Positions 52,529-60,932 are shown, numbered from the stretch's first letter. The stretch is 64,000 nucleotides of DNA from Paraburkholderia kururiensis (GCF_034424375.1 NZ_CP139965.1:2480001-2544000); one strand, 5' to 3'. The notes: generated from the letters alone by a model not told the origin. A program made the numbers and translations.

Positions 52529-52957
52529 TCATGTGACTTTCCGCCCGCCATTGCGCTTCTCGTTGCCCTCGCCTTTTCCGGCTTGCTGGGCGTGCCGCTC
52601 GGCCTCCTCGTAAAACCCGATCTTGGCGGTGATCGTTTCGAGGTTTGTCTGCAAGTCGGCGATGCGCGCGAGCACGGCCTCGCGATGCGCTTCCAGCATC
52701 TCGCGACGTGCCCCGATCGATACGTTGCCCTGGCTGCGCAGCGCCGCAAACGCCTGCATGCCGGCAATGGACATGCCCGTCGCCTTCAGACGCATCACGA
52801 ATTGCAGCCAGTCGAGATCGGCCGGCGAATACAGGCGATGCCCGGCCGCGGTACGCCCCACGGGACGCAACAGACCGGCCTGCTCGTAGTAACGCAGCGT
52901 GTGCGTGGAGACGCCCAGTTGCGCGGCGACTTCTCCAATGTTCAGCGGTTTCGACAT
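52529..52957 (-). CDS. MerR-family regulator, aldehyde/electrophile-type
   Basis: A 142-residue regulator. MSKPLNIGEVAAQLGVSTHTLRYYEQAGLLRPVGRTAAGHRLYS is a complete MerR DNA-binding domain. A helix (about 85-125) for dimerisation follows, then a basic tail. It has no cysteine, unlike NmlR or CueR. Its own promoter (52968-52998) has TTGACC, a 19-base spacer and TAACCT with the centred palindrome GAGTGCACTC. This is the form used by AdhR/YraB-like MerR activators. It probably activates itself and the decarboxylase-like gene downstream. Confidence 0.88.
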   Translation of the reverse strand: MSKPLNIGEVAAQLGVSTHTLRYYEQAGLLRPVGRTAAGHRLYSPADLDWLQFVMRLKATGMSIAGMQAFAALRSQGNVSIGARREMLEAHREAVLARIADLQTNLETITAKIGFYEEAERHAQQAGKGEGNEKRNGGRKVT

Positions 52958-52967
52958 GACGGAACTC

Positions 52968-52998
52968 AGGTTAAGACTTCGAGTGCACTCCAGGTCAA
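52968..52998 (-). promoter_or_regulatory. MerR-type promoter with 19-base spacer
   Basis: Minus strand: TTGACC (52993-52998), spacer 52974-52992 of exactly 19 bases, TAACCT (52968-52973). A perfect palindrome GAGTGCACTC (52981-52990) lies in the spacer. The overlong spacer with a dyad in it is the hallmark of MerR-activated promoters. Confidence 0.7.
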
Positions 52999-53079
52999 GC
53001 GCGGCGTGACGCCGGCCTGAACATAGATGGCGGACATCGTAATGGTCTGACGCAAAAGGTTAAAGAATGTGAGGCGACA

Positions 53080-53108
53080 TTTACTTCGCGGGGCCGGGTC
53101 GGTATAAA
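53080..53108 (+). promoter_or_regulatory. Sigma70 promoter of the HhH protein gene
   Basis: TTTACT (53080-53085), a 17-base GC-rich spacer and TATAAA (53103-53108). The expected transcript starts near 53115, about 110 bases before the ATG. Confidence 0.55.
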
Positions 53109-53126
53109 TCGGGGCCGTCCCACCCA

Positions 53127-53149
53127 ATAGGACTAGCCAATTGTCCTAT
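53127..53149 (+). promoter_or_regulatory. Dyad in the leader of the HhH protein gene
   Basis: ATAGGAC (53127-53133) and GTCCTAT (53143-53149) form a perfect 7-base inverted repeat with a 9-base gap, about 12-35 bases after the predicted transcription start. It could be a repressor operator or an mRNA stem. Confidence 0.4.
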
Positions 53150-53224
53150 GCTGGAAGCACAGCGGCTCGTCACAGAGCGTCGTCCGTTCCGGCTTCCCGT
53201 CTTGCCATCAATGGAGTGATTGCC

Positions 53225-54004
53225 ATGCTGAAGAAGCTGTTCATGCTGTGCCTCGCCGTCGGCCTGTCGCTGTCCGCAGCGCTTGCCGCGGCAGTCGAGG
53301 TCAACACCGCCGACGAGGCCGCCCTCGAATCGGTGAAGGGCATCGGCCCGGTCCACGCCAGGGCGATCATCGACGAGCGGACGAAGAACGGTCCGTTCAA
53401 GGACGCCGACGATCTGGCGGCACGGGTGAAGGGTATCGGCCAGAAGTCGGTGATCAATCTCGAAGCGGCCGGCCTGACGATCAACGGCTCGTCGGCGCCG
53501 CCTGCCGGCAAGGTCGCATCGAAGAAGAGCACGGAATCCGCTGCAAAAACGACTGCGCCCTCAGCGTCTGCCACCACGGCGACCACGGCTCCGGCCGCGA
53601 CGACTTCGACGGTGCCCGCCGCACCGTCCACTGCACCGGCACCCGGCAAGGCGACGACGTCCATGACGCCGGCCGCCCCGTCCGTGTCGACCGCCCCGGC
53701 CAAGCAGGCAGCGTCGACCGGTACTGCGCCTGCCAGGACAACGGCAACCACCGCTGCAACCATGGCAACCACCGCGCCGGCAGCCAGCTCGGCCGCTGTG
53801 AGCGCAGCATCCGGCGCCAAGGCCACGAAATCGAAGAAGAGCAAAAAGGCTGCGGCCGCCGAACAGGCGTCCGCTGCTTCAGCTCCCGCTGCGGCACCGG
53901 CCACGACCGCAGCGAGCGCGCCGGCTGAAGCGTCGGGCACGAAAGCCGGCAAGACGAAGAAGTCCAAAAAGAGCAAGGCGGCATCGGCCGCTTCGGGCGC
54001 CTGA
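53225..54004 (+). CDS. Exported helix-hairpin-helix protein with Lys-rich low-complexity tail
   Basis: A 259-residue protein. A signal peptide (MLKKLFMLCLAVGLSLSAALA) is followed by a ComEA-type helix-hairpin-helix unit (about 24-85: VEVNTADEAALESVKGIGP, GPFKDADDLAARVKGIGQKS) that binds DNA non-specifically. The remaining 170 residues are Ala/Thr/Ser/Pro-rich, ending in two basic clusters (TKSKKSKKAAAA and TKKSKKSKAAS). ComEA proteins capture incoming DNA in the periplasm, but they lack such a tail. No other competence gene is nearby. The ATG at 53225 gives the signal peptide directly; upstream codons do not. Confidence 0.75.
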   Translation: MLKKLFMLCLAVGLSLSAALAAAVEVNTADEAALESVKGIGPVHARAIIDERTKNGPFKDADDLAARVKGIGQKSVINLEAAGLTINGSSAPPAGKVASKKSTESAAKTTAPSASATTATTAPAATTSTVPAAPSTAPAPGKATTSMTPAAPSVSTAPAKQAASTGTAPARTTATTAATMATTAPAASSAAVSAASGAKATKSKKSKKAAAAEQASAASAPAAAPATTAASAPAEASGTKAGKTKKSKKSKAASAASGA

Positions 54005-54117
54005 CGGGCGCCCGTCCGTAAGCACCCGCCGGTTGCCGCGATCAGGCGTCGCGCGAATGCACGGCGTCTTCCCCCTGTCGGCGTGACGACGTTGCGCCCT
54101 TTTCAAGAGAAATTGCC

Positions 54118-54543
54118 ATGAGCCTACTCGATTCCCTCGGTTCCCTCCTCGGCCAGTCGTCTTCGGGCGGCGGCGCACAACAGGCGCTCATCGCAGCCGC
54201 GCTCGAGTACGTCAACAACCAGCCCGGCGGGCTGATGGGCCTCGTCCAGAAATTCGAACAGGGCGGCGCGGGCGGCGTCATCCAGTCGTGGATCAGCAAC
54301 GGCGAGAACCAGCCTATCTCGTCCGAGCAGTTGCAGAACGTGCTGGGCTCGGACGCCGTCTCCGGCCTCGCGCAGAAAGTTGGCATGCAGCCGGATCAGG
54401 TCAGCGGCCTGCTCTCACAAGTGCTGCCCCACGTGATTAACGCCGCGACGCCCGAAGGCCAGGTGCCGGCCGGCGGCACGCTCAACGCCGACACGGTGCT
54501 CGGCACGCTGGGCGGCCTCGCGTCGCTGTTCGGCAAGGCGTGA
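54118..54543 (+). CDS. YidB-like protein (DUF937 family)
   Basis: A 141-residue protein of the YidB/DUF937 group: MSLLDSLGSLLGQ at the start, LIAAALEYVNNQPGGLMGLVQKFEQGG and the C-terminal GQVPAGGTLNADTVLGTLGGLASLFGK. It is helical, Gly/Leu/Gln-rich and without a signal peptide. The function is unknown. It lies 113 bases downstream of the HhH protein gene and ends at a bidirectional terminator shared with clpB. Confidence 0.85.
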   Translation: MSLLDSLGSLLGQSSSGGGAQQALIAAALEYVNNQPGGLMGLVQKFEQGGAGGVIQSWISNGENQPISSEQLQNVLGSDAVSGLAQKVGMQPDQVSGLLSQVLPHVINAATPEGQVPAGGTLNADTVLGTLGGLASLFGKA

Positions 54544-54590
54544 AGCCGTCCATGTCCGCGGTCCGCTGATCTGCGGATCACGCACACATG

Positions 54591-54626
54591 AAAAAGGGCA
54601 ACGAATCGCTTCCTTGCCCTTTTTTC
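54591..54626. terminator. Bidirectional intrinsic terminator, yidB-like / clpB
   Basis: AAAAAGGGCAA (54591-54601) pairs with TTGCCCTTTTT (54614-54624) around a 12-base loop. It ends the plus-strand gene and the convergent clpB. Confidence 0.8.
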
Positions 54627-54664
54627 TTGCCTTACCGTGGCCGTTCACCGGCGCACGGCTTCCA

Positions 54665-57262
54665 TCAGTGGACGACCCGTTCGAACACGAACTTGCCGTT
54701 TTCCACGTCGACCGGAATCACGTCCTTCGGACCGAACTTGCCCGCGAGAATGAGCTTCGCGACCGGATTCTCGATTTCCTGCTGGATCGCGCGCTTGAGG
54801 GGCCGCGCGCCGAACAGCGGGTCGTAGCCCACCTTGCCGATCTGATCGAGCGCTTCGTCCGACACCACGAGCTGCATATCGAGCTTCGCGAGCCGCTCGT
54901 GCAGCCGCTCCAGCTGGATCTTCGCAATCGACTGGATGTTCGACCGGTCGAGCGCGTGGAACACCACCACTTCGTCGATACGGTTCAGGAACTCGGGCCG
55001 GAAGTGCTGCTTGACCTCGCCCCACACCGCGTCTTTCACCGCTTCCTGCGGCTCGCCGGACATCGCCTGGATCAGGTGCGAGCCGAGGTTCGACGTCATC
55101 ACGATCACCGTGTTCTTGAAGTCGACGGTACGGCCCTGGCCATCGGTCATGCGGCCGTCGTCCAACACCTGCAGCAGCACGTTGAACACGTCCGGATGCG
55201 CCTTCTCGATTTCGTCGAGCAGGATCACGCTATACGGCTTGCGGCGCACGGCTTCCGTGAGGTAGCCGCCCTCCTCGTAGCCCACGTAGCCGGGCGGCGC
55301 GCCGATCAGCCGCGCAACGCTGTGCTTTTCCATGAACTCGCTCATGTCGATGCGGATAAGATGCTCCTCCGAATCGAACAGGAACGACGCCAGCGCCTTG
55401 CACAGCTCGGTCTTGCCCACGCCGGTCGGACCGAGGAACAGGAACGAGCCATACGGCCGGTTCGGATCCGCAAGACCCGCACGCGAGCGGCGGATCGCAT
55501 CGGCAACCGCGGTGATCGCCTCGTCCTGCCCGACCACACGCTCATGCAGCTTCGCCTCGATCTGCAGCAGCTTTTCGCGCTCGCCCTGCATCATCCGCGA
55601 AACGGGAATGCCCGTGGCGCGCGAAACCACTTCCGCGATTTCCTCCGCGCCCACCTGGGTACGCAAAAGGCGCGGTCGGCTCGGGTTGTGCTGCTCTTTC
55701 GCTTCTGCCTGCGTCACCTGCTTCAGCTGGGCTTCGAGTTGCGGCAGCTTGCCGTACTGCAATTCCGCGACCTTCTCGAGCTTGCCCTCGCGTTGCAGGC
55801 GCGCGATGTCGGCGCGCGTGCGCTCGATTTCTTCCTTCAGCTGCGCACTGCCCTGCACCGCGGCCTTCTCGGCGGTCCAGATTTCTTCGAGGTCCGAATA
55901 TTCGCGGTTGAGCCGGTCGATTTCCTCCTCGATCAGTTGCAGACGCTTCTGCGAGGCCTCGTCCTTCTCCTTCTTGACGGCTTCGCGCTCGATCTTCAGC
56001 TGGATCAGGCGCCGGTCCAGACGGTCCATCTCCTCGGGCTTCGAGTCGATTTCCATCTTGATCTTCGACGCCGCTTCGTCGATCAGGTCGATCGCCTTAT
56101 CCGGCAGGAAGCGGTCCGTGATGTAGCGATGCGAAAGCTCCGCGGCCGCGACGATGGCGGGGTCGGTAATCTCGACGCCGTGATGCAGCTCGTACTTCTC
56201 CTGCAGACCGCGCAGGATCGCAATGGTGGCCTCGACCGTCGGCTCGTCCACGAGCACCTTCTGGAAGCGGCGTTCTAGCGCCGCGTCCTTCTCGATGTAC
56301 TTGCGGTACTCGTCGAGCGTCGTGGCGCCGATGCAGTGCAGTTCACCGCGCGAAAGCGCGGGCTTCAGCATGTTGCCGGCGTCCATCGCACCTTCGGCCT
56401 TGCCCGCGCCCACCATGGTGTGAATCTCGTCGATGAAGACGATGGTCTGGCCTTCGTCTTTGGCGATGTCGTTGAGCACGGCCTTCAGCCGCTCTTCGAA
56501 CTCGCCGCGGTACTTCGCGCCCGCGAGCAGCGCCGCCATGTCGAGCGAGAGCACACGCTTGCCCTTGAGCGTCTCCGGCACTTCGCCGTTGACGATGCGC
56601 TGCGCGAGCCCTTCCACGATCGCGGTCTTGCCCACGCCTGGCTCGCCGATCAGTACCGGGTTGTTCTTCGTGCGGCGCTGCAGGATCTGGATGGAACGGC
56701 GAATCTCGTCGTCGCGGCCGATCACAGGGTCGAGCTTGCCGGCACGGGCGCGCTCGGTCAGGTCGACGGTGTACTTCTTCAGCGCTTCGCGCTGGCTCTC
56801 CGCGTCCTGGCTGTGAACCTGCGCACCGCCGCGCACGGCTGCAATCGCCGCTTCGAGCGCCTTGCGCGTGAGGCCGTGCTGGCGCGCGATGCGGCCGGCT
56901 TCGCCCTTGTCGTCGGCCACGGCGAGCAGGAACATCTCGCTCGCGATGTAAGTGTCGTTGAGCTTCTGCGCTTCCTTGTCGGCCTGATTGAGGAGGCCAA
57001 GCAGGTCGCGGCCGATCTGCACGTTGCCGTCCGTGCCCTGCACCTGCGGCAGCCGCGTGATGGCGTCGTTGAGCGCGGCCTGCAGCGCCTGGACGTGCAC
57101 GCCCGTGCGCGAGAGCAACGAGCGCGCTGAACCGTCTTCCTGTGCGACGAGCGCCGCCAGCAGGTGAAGCGGCTCGATGTACTGGTTGTCGTGGCCGACC
57201 GCGAGGCTCTGCGCGTCCGACAGGGCTTCCTGAAACTTGGTGGTGAGTTTGTCGATTCTCAT
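54665..57262 (-). CDS. clpB: ATP-dependent disaggregase ClpB
   Basis: An 865-residue Hsp100 chaperone that, with DnaK, pulls apart protein aggregates. It has an N-domain (1-145), a first AAA+ module (Walker A GEPGVGKTAIVEG), a coiled-coil middle domain (about 400-525) and a second AAA+ module (GPTGVGKTELCKALA) ending with the D2 small domain. The ATG at 57262 (MRIDKLTTKFQEAL) matches the family start and GGAGCG precedes it. A near-consensus sigma32 promoter lies 24 bases upstream of the predicted leader, so heat-shock control is expected. Confidence 0.97.
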   Translation of the reverse strand: MRIDKLTTKFQEALSDAQSLAVGHDNQYIEPLHLLAALVAQEDGSARSLLSRTGVHVQALQAALNDAITRLPQVQGTDGNVQIGRDLLGLLNQADKEAQKLNDTYIASEMFLLAVADDKGEAGRIARQHGLTRKALEAAIAAVRGGAQVHSQDAESQREALKKYTVDLTERARAGKLDPVIGRDDEIRRSIQILQRRTKNNPVLIGEPGVGKTAIVEGLAQRIVNGEVPETLKGKRVLSLDMAALLAGAKYRGEFEERLKAVLNDIAKDEGQTIVFIDEIHTMVGAGKAEGAMDAGNMLKPALSRGELHCIGATTLDEYRKYIEKDAALERRFQKVLVDEPTVEATIAILRGLQEKYELHHGVEITDPAIVAAAELSHRYITDRFLPDKAIDLIDEAASKIKMEIDSKPEEMDRLDRRLIQLKIEREAVKKEKDEASQKRLQLIEEEIDRLNREYSDLEEIWTAEKAAVQGSAQLKEEIERTRADIARLQREGKLEKVAELQYGKLPQLEAQLKQVTQAEAKEQHNPSRPRLLRTQVGAEEIAEVVSRATGIPVSRMMQGEREKLLQIEAKLHERVVGQDEAITAVADAIRRSRAGLADPNRPYGSFLFLGPTGVGKTELCKALASFLFDSEEHLIRIDMSEFMEKHSVARLIGAPPGYVGYEEGGYLTEAVRRKPYSVILLDEIEKAHPDVFNVLLQVLDDGRMTDGQGRTVDFKNTVIVMTSNLGSHLIQAMSGEPQEAVKDAVWGEVKQHFRPEFLNRIDEVVVFHALDRSNIQSIAKIQLERLHERLAKLDMQLVVSDEALDQIGKVGYDPLFGARPLKRAIQQEIENPVAKLILAGKFGPKDVIPVDVENGKFVFERVVH

Positions 57263-57292
57263 TGATGAACGCTCCAATTCTGACTGTCACCA

Positions 57293-57320
57293 AAATGAGG
57301 CGCTTCAGGCCGGTTTCAAG
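57293..57320 (-). promoter_or_regulatory. Sigma32 heat-shock promoter of clpB
   Basis: Minus strand: perfect -35 CTTGAAA (57314-57320), a 13-base spacer and -10 CCTCATTT (57293-57300), against consensus CTTGAAA-N13/14-CCCCATNT. The leader to the ATG is about 25 bases. Confidence 0.85.
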
Positions 57321-57509
57321 GCACTTTTCGCATGCTTTTGCACGCCGCGGCACGTTTTTGCGAAAAGCGACGCGCGCTGAACCGTCCTGCGCCGAGGGTC
57401 TGCCACACAGTGCTCTCGCTGGGCGGGACGGTGTTGACGAGTATCAAACGGTGCCGGAACCGGGCACCTGAACGGAGCGTGAGAAGGAAGCGGCTGAGGC
57501 GGGCGCGCC

Positions 57510-57992
57510 TCAGACCGGGTCGGCAGAGGCCTGCACGAGCGGGACGGCAACCGGGATGCCGAGCAGCGCGGCAAGCTTGCCCGGCGGCTCGACGAGTTCG
57601 GCCACCGTGTGGCGGTCCAGCTCGGCGAAGAACGCGCTGCGCGCTGCTTCGAGCACCTGCTTGAGGCGGCATTGCGGGTCGATCACGCAGCCGCGCCGCT
57701 CGCCTTTGCTGTCCGGAAAGCAGCCCACCAGCGCGAAATCGGTTTCGGTCGCACGAATGATCTCGCCCACCGTGAGCGCGCGCGAGGTGGGCGCGAGCCG
57801 CAGCCCGCCATTGCGCCCGCGCACCGTCTCCACCCAGCCGAGTTCGCCGAGTTGCTGCACCACCTTCATCAGATGATTCTTCGAAACGCCGTAGGCGTCC
57901 GAAATTTCCTGGATGGTCGAAAGTCCCTCGTCGCGGGCCGCCAGGTACAGGATGACGCGCAGCGAGTAGTCGGTATAGTCAGTGAGTCTCAT
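57510..57992 (-). CDS. nsrR: Rrf2-family nitric oxide-responsive repressor NsrR
   Basis: A 160-residue winged-helix regulator. MRLTDYTDYSLRVILYLAARDEG and YGVSKNHLMKVVQQLGELGWVETVRGRNGGL are the Rrf2/NsrR DNA-binding region. Three cysteines (Cys91, Cys102, Cys108) can hold an iron-sulphur cluster; the last two have the NsrR spacing (CVIDPQCRLK), while the first is five residues further away than in E. coli NsrR. NO destroys the cluster and releases repression. It is divergent from a truncated haemoglobin gene, a likely target. Confidence 0.87.
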   Translation of the reverse strand: MRLTDYTDYSLRVILYLAARDEGLSTIQEISDAYGVSKNHLMKVVQQLGELGWVETVRGRNGGLRLAPTSRALTVGEIIRATETDFALVGCFPDSKGERRGCVIDPQCRLKQVLEAARSAFFAELDRHTVAELVEPPGKLAALLGIPVAVPLVQASADPV

Positions 57993-58086
57993 GGCAACGG
58001 GCTGGCCTTCGACGCGCATGTCGCGCAAAAGACCTTGTCGGTTTTGGGGTTGCGGCAATCATAACGGCACCATAACATGCGCCATC

Positions 58087-58100
58087 GATGCACGTTTTAG
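58087..58100. promoter_or_regulatory. Possible NsrR half-site between nsrR and globin
   Basis: GATGCACGTTTTAG resembles one half of the NsrR consensus (AAGATGCATTT). No good second half at the expected spacing is visible. Confidence 0.2.
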
Positions 58101-58226
58101 ATCGGAACGTCAGTTATTGTCCTTCAGTTTCGCAAGTTGCGGAGCCCTTGATCATTCATCGGGCATATATCCGGCTGTGGCCGAACCGGCCCGCTTCCGC
58201 ACCTTGTCTCACCACCACTACGTTTC

Positions 58227-58781
58227 ATGACGCCGTCCGCTTCACTTTCTGGCCCTGCCGCTCCGGCTGCGCGCCACGCCGAACCCACCGCCGAAAACAT
58301 TCGCGAACTGGTCTACGCGTTCTACGACCGCGTGCGCGCGGACCCGCTTCTCGGCCCCGTGTTCGACACCGCGCTCGCGGGCCGCTGGGACACCCATTTG
58401 CCGAAGATGTGCACGTTCTGGGCGAGCCTCGTGCTCGGCGAGAAGGGCTACCGCGGCAACGTCCAGCAAGCGCACGAGCCGCTGCCGGGCGTGGAGCCGA
58501 AACACTTCAGCCAATGGCTCTACCTGTTTCTCGATACCGTGGAAGCGCGCTACGAACCGGCTGCCGCCGTCCGTTTCATGGAACCTGCGCTGCGTATCGC
58601 GCAGAGCCTGCAACTGAGCCGCTTTGGCTGGGACTACGTGATTCCGCCGGAGCAGCAGGCACTGCTCGAGCGCATTGCGCCGCGCCGTGCGGCCCGTGGC
58701 GAAGGCCACGACAAGCCGAATGCAAAGGCAGGCGAACCCTTCCCCGCGAAGATCGTCGGACGTCGAGCCGACGCGCCGTAA
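58227..58781 (+). CDS. Group III truncated haemoglobin-like protein
   Basis: A 184-residue protein whose residues about 22-140 form a 2-over-2 globin: IRELVYAFYDRVRADPLLGPVFD, WDTHLPKMCTFWASLVLG and the likely proximal His in QQAHEPLPGVEPKHF. Group III globins bind NO or oxygen and are often under NsrR control. The first 20 and last 40 residues are Ala/Pro/Arg-rich extensions. It diverges from nsrR, which supports a role in NO response. No ribosome-binding site is striking at the ATG at 58227. Confidence 0.85.
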   Translation: MTPSASLSGPAAPAARHAEPTAENIRELVYAFYDRVRADPLLGPVFDTALAGRWDTHLPKMCTFWASLVLGEKGYRGNVQQAHEPLPGVEPKHFSQWLYLFLDTVEARYEPAAAVRFMEPALRIAQSLQLSRFGWDYVIPPEQQALLERIAPRRAARGEGHDKPNAKAGEPFPAKIVGRRADAP

Positions 58782-58812
58782 AACTGCGTCGCAGGACGGC
58801 GGCGCCAGACGA

Positions 58813-59286
58813 CTACTTCATCGCGTTGCCCGACTCGATACCCCAACGCGCAAGCGCTGCGTCGTCCGACTCGCGTGCATCCACCCAGCGCTCGCCCGCC
58901 GCGGTCTTTTCCTTCTTCCAGAACGGCGCCTGGGTCTTCAGATAATCCATCACGAACTCGCACGAGGCGAACGCATCGCCGCGATGCGCGGAAGTAGTCG
59001 CCACGAGCACGATCTGGTCGAGCGGGTAAAGCTTCCCCACGCGATGGACGATCAGCACCTCGACACCCGGCCAGCGGCCGCGGGCCGCGTCGACGATATC
59101 GGTCAGCGCCTTTTCCGTCATGCCCGGATAGTGTTCGAGTTCCATCGCTTCGACACCGCTGCCCTCGTTGAGGTCGCGCACGGTGCCGACAAAACAGGCC
59201 ACCGCGCCGATGCGCGGATTCTGCGCGCGCAGCGCCGCCACCTCGATGGAGAGGTCGAAGTCTTCGGTCTGGACGCGTACGGTCAT
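58813..59286 (-). CDS. moaE: Molybdopterin synthase catalytic subunit MoaE
   Basis: A 157-residue protein, the large subunit of molybdopterin synthase. It inserts dithiolene sulphur, delivered by MoaD, into cyclic pyranopterin monophosphate. Signatures are GAVACFVGTVRDLNEG, MELEHYPGMTEKAL, VLIVHRVGKLYPLD and the active-site KTQAPFWKKE lysines. The ATG at 59286 gives MTVRVQTEDFDLSIEV, the usual length. It lies 29 bases after moaD. Confidence 0.96.
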   Translation of the reverse strand: MTVRVQTEDFDLSIEVAALRAQNPRIGAVACFVGTVRDLNEGSGVEAMELEHYPGMTEKALTDIVDAARGRWPGVEVLIVHRVGKLYPLDQIVLVATTSAHRGDAFASCEFVMDYLKTQAPFWKKEKTAAGERWVDARESDDAALARWGIESGNAMK

Positions 59287-59315
59287 GGCGTACCTCCTGC
59301 GTGTGCGGAACGGGC

Positions 59316-59573
59316 TCAGCCGCCCGTGACGGGCGGGAAGAACGCCACTTCGCAACCGTCGGTGACGCGCGTGCCGGCGTCGGTCATCACGTGGTTGCAG
59401 GCCATGCGCAGCGCGCGCCCTTCGGCGAGCGTGTCGGTCCAGACGCCGCCGCGCGCGCGCAGCCAGTCGCGCACGTCGCCGACGGTCGCGATGCCGTCCG
59501 GCACCTCGACGGATTCGTGCGCCACGCCCAACGCCTCACGCACGCTTGCGAAAAATTTCAACTGGATCTTCAT
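59316..59573 (-). CDS. moaD: Molybdopterin synthase sulfur-carrier subunit MoaD
   Basis: An 85-residue ubiquitin-fold protein with the obligatory C-terminal Gly-Gly (FFPPVTGG) that becomes a thiocarboxylate. The N-terminal MKIQLKFFASVREALGV is typical. It is encoded between moeA and moaE and pairs with MoaE. Confidence 0.95.
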   Translation of the reverse strand: MKIQLKFFASVREALGVAHESVEVPDGIATVGDVRDWLRARGGVWTDTLAEGRALRMACNHVMTDAGTRVTDGCEVAFFPPVTGG

Positions 59574-59633
59574 GTGATCTTCATGTGACCGGGAGACGCC
59601 AACCCTGCACCGTAGAGCCGGGCGCCCGCGTCG

Positions 59634-60932
59634 TCAGTAGAGCAGTTCGGAAAATGGCAGGAAGCGCACCGTCTCGCCCGCGCTGATCGCGTGATTCGGC
59701 GGGTTGTCGATGAGTCCGTCGCCCCACACCGTCGATGTCAGCACGGCCGAACTCTGGTTTGCAAAGAGGTCGAGTCCGCCCGCCGCGTTGACGCGCGCGC
59801 GCAAAAACTCGTTGCGGCGATCCGCCTTCGGCTGCGTGAAATCGGCGCGCAGCGACAACGCGCGCGGCGCGACCTGCTTCACGCCCGCGAGGCGCAGCAC
59901 GAACGGTCGCACGAACAGCAGGAACGTGACGAAGCTCGAAACAGGATTGCCGGGCAGGCCGATGAAGAACGTCCCGTCGGCGTCGCCGTGAGCGCCGGTG
60001 TTCTCGCCGCGCCGCACGGCGCCGAATGCCAGCGGCTTGCCCGGCTTCATCGCGATCTGCCACATCGAGAGTCGCCCTTCGGCTTCCACGGCGGGCTTCA
60101 CGTGATCTTCCTCGCCCACGGAGACCCCGCCGCACGTGAGGATCAGATCGTGCTCGCGCGCAGCATCGCGCAACGTGGCTCGTGTCGCGTCGAGGCGGTC
60201 GGGCACGATGCCGAAGTCCGACACCTCGCAGCCCAGGTTTTCGAGCAGTCCGCGCAGCGTAAAGCGATTGGAGTTGTAGATCGCGCCGGGGCGCAGCGGC
60301 TCGCCGGGCATCGTCAGCTCGTCGCCGGTGAAGAACACGGCCACCTTGAGCCGGCGCACGACAGCGAGTTCGGCGCAACCCACCGAGGCCGCCAGCCCCA
60401 GCGACTGCGGCGTGAGCCGCGTGCCGGCGGGCAGGATGACGGAGCCGCGGCGGATGTCGGCGCCCTGGGCGGTAATCCATTCGCCGGCCCTGGGCGTGTG
60501 CAGCAGCGCGACTTCATCGCCGGTGGGCTCGGCCTGCTCCTGCATCACGATGGCGTCAGCGCCGGGCGGCACGGTCGCGCCCGTGAAGATGCGCGCCACC
60601 GTGCCGGGCTCGAGCGGCTGCGGCGCGTGCCCCGCGGGAATGCGCTGCGACACGCGCAAGCGAGCCGTGCCGTGCGCGAGGTCGGCCACGCGCATGGCGT
60701 AGCCGTCCATCGCGCTGGTGTCCATGGGCGGGACGTCGAGCGGCGACACCACGTCGGCCGCCAGCACGCGATTGAGCGCATCGAGCGTGGGCAGCGTTTC
60801 GATGCCGCCGAGCGGCCGGGCCGCGGCAAGCAGCGTGGCGAGCGCGTCGGCCGTCGAAAGCATGGGAGGACGCGCGCCGACTGCAGGCTGCGGCGCGGGA
60901 GGCGTGGAAGACGGGAAAGCGGGCGTGGACAT
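59634..60932 (-). CDS. moeA: Molybdopterin molybdenumtransferase MoeA
   Basis: A 432-residue enzyme that inserts molybdate into adenylated molybdopterin. Family blocks include the early ALNRVLAADVVSPLDVPPMDTSAMDGYAMR, RIFTGATVPPGADAIVMQEQ, FFTGDELTMPG, LTCGGVSVGEEDHVKPAVEA, and FIGLPGNPVSSFVTF late in the protein. The ATG at 60932 gives MSTPAFPSSTPPAPQPAVGA, a Pro-rich start; the open frame before it is not protein-like. It sits in the conserved hom-thrC-moeA-moaD-moaE order. Confidence 0.94.
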   Translation of the reverse strand: MSTPAFPSSTPPAPQPAVGARPPMLSTADALATLLAAARPLGGIETLPTLDALNRVLAADVVSPLDVPPMDTSAMDGYAMRVADLAHGTARLRVSQRIPAGHAPQPLEPGTVARIFTGATVPPGADAIVMQEQAEPTGDEVALLHTPRAGEWITAQGADIRRGSVILPAGTRLTPQSLGLAASVGCAELAVVRRLKVAVFFTGDELTMPGEPLRPGAIYNSNRFTLRGLLENLGCEVSDFGIVPDRLDATRATLRDAAREHDLILTCGGVSVGEEDHVKPAVEAEGRLSMWQIAMKPGKPLAFGAVRRGENTGAHGDADGTFFIGLPGNPVSSFVTFLLFVRPFVLRLAGVKQVAPRALSLRADFTQPKADRRNEFLRARVNAAGGLDLFANQSSAVLTSTVWGDGLIDNPPNHAISAGETVRFLPFSELLY

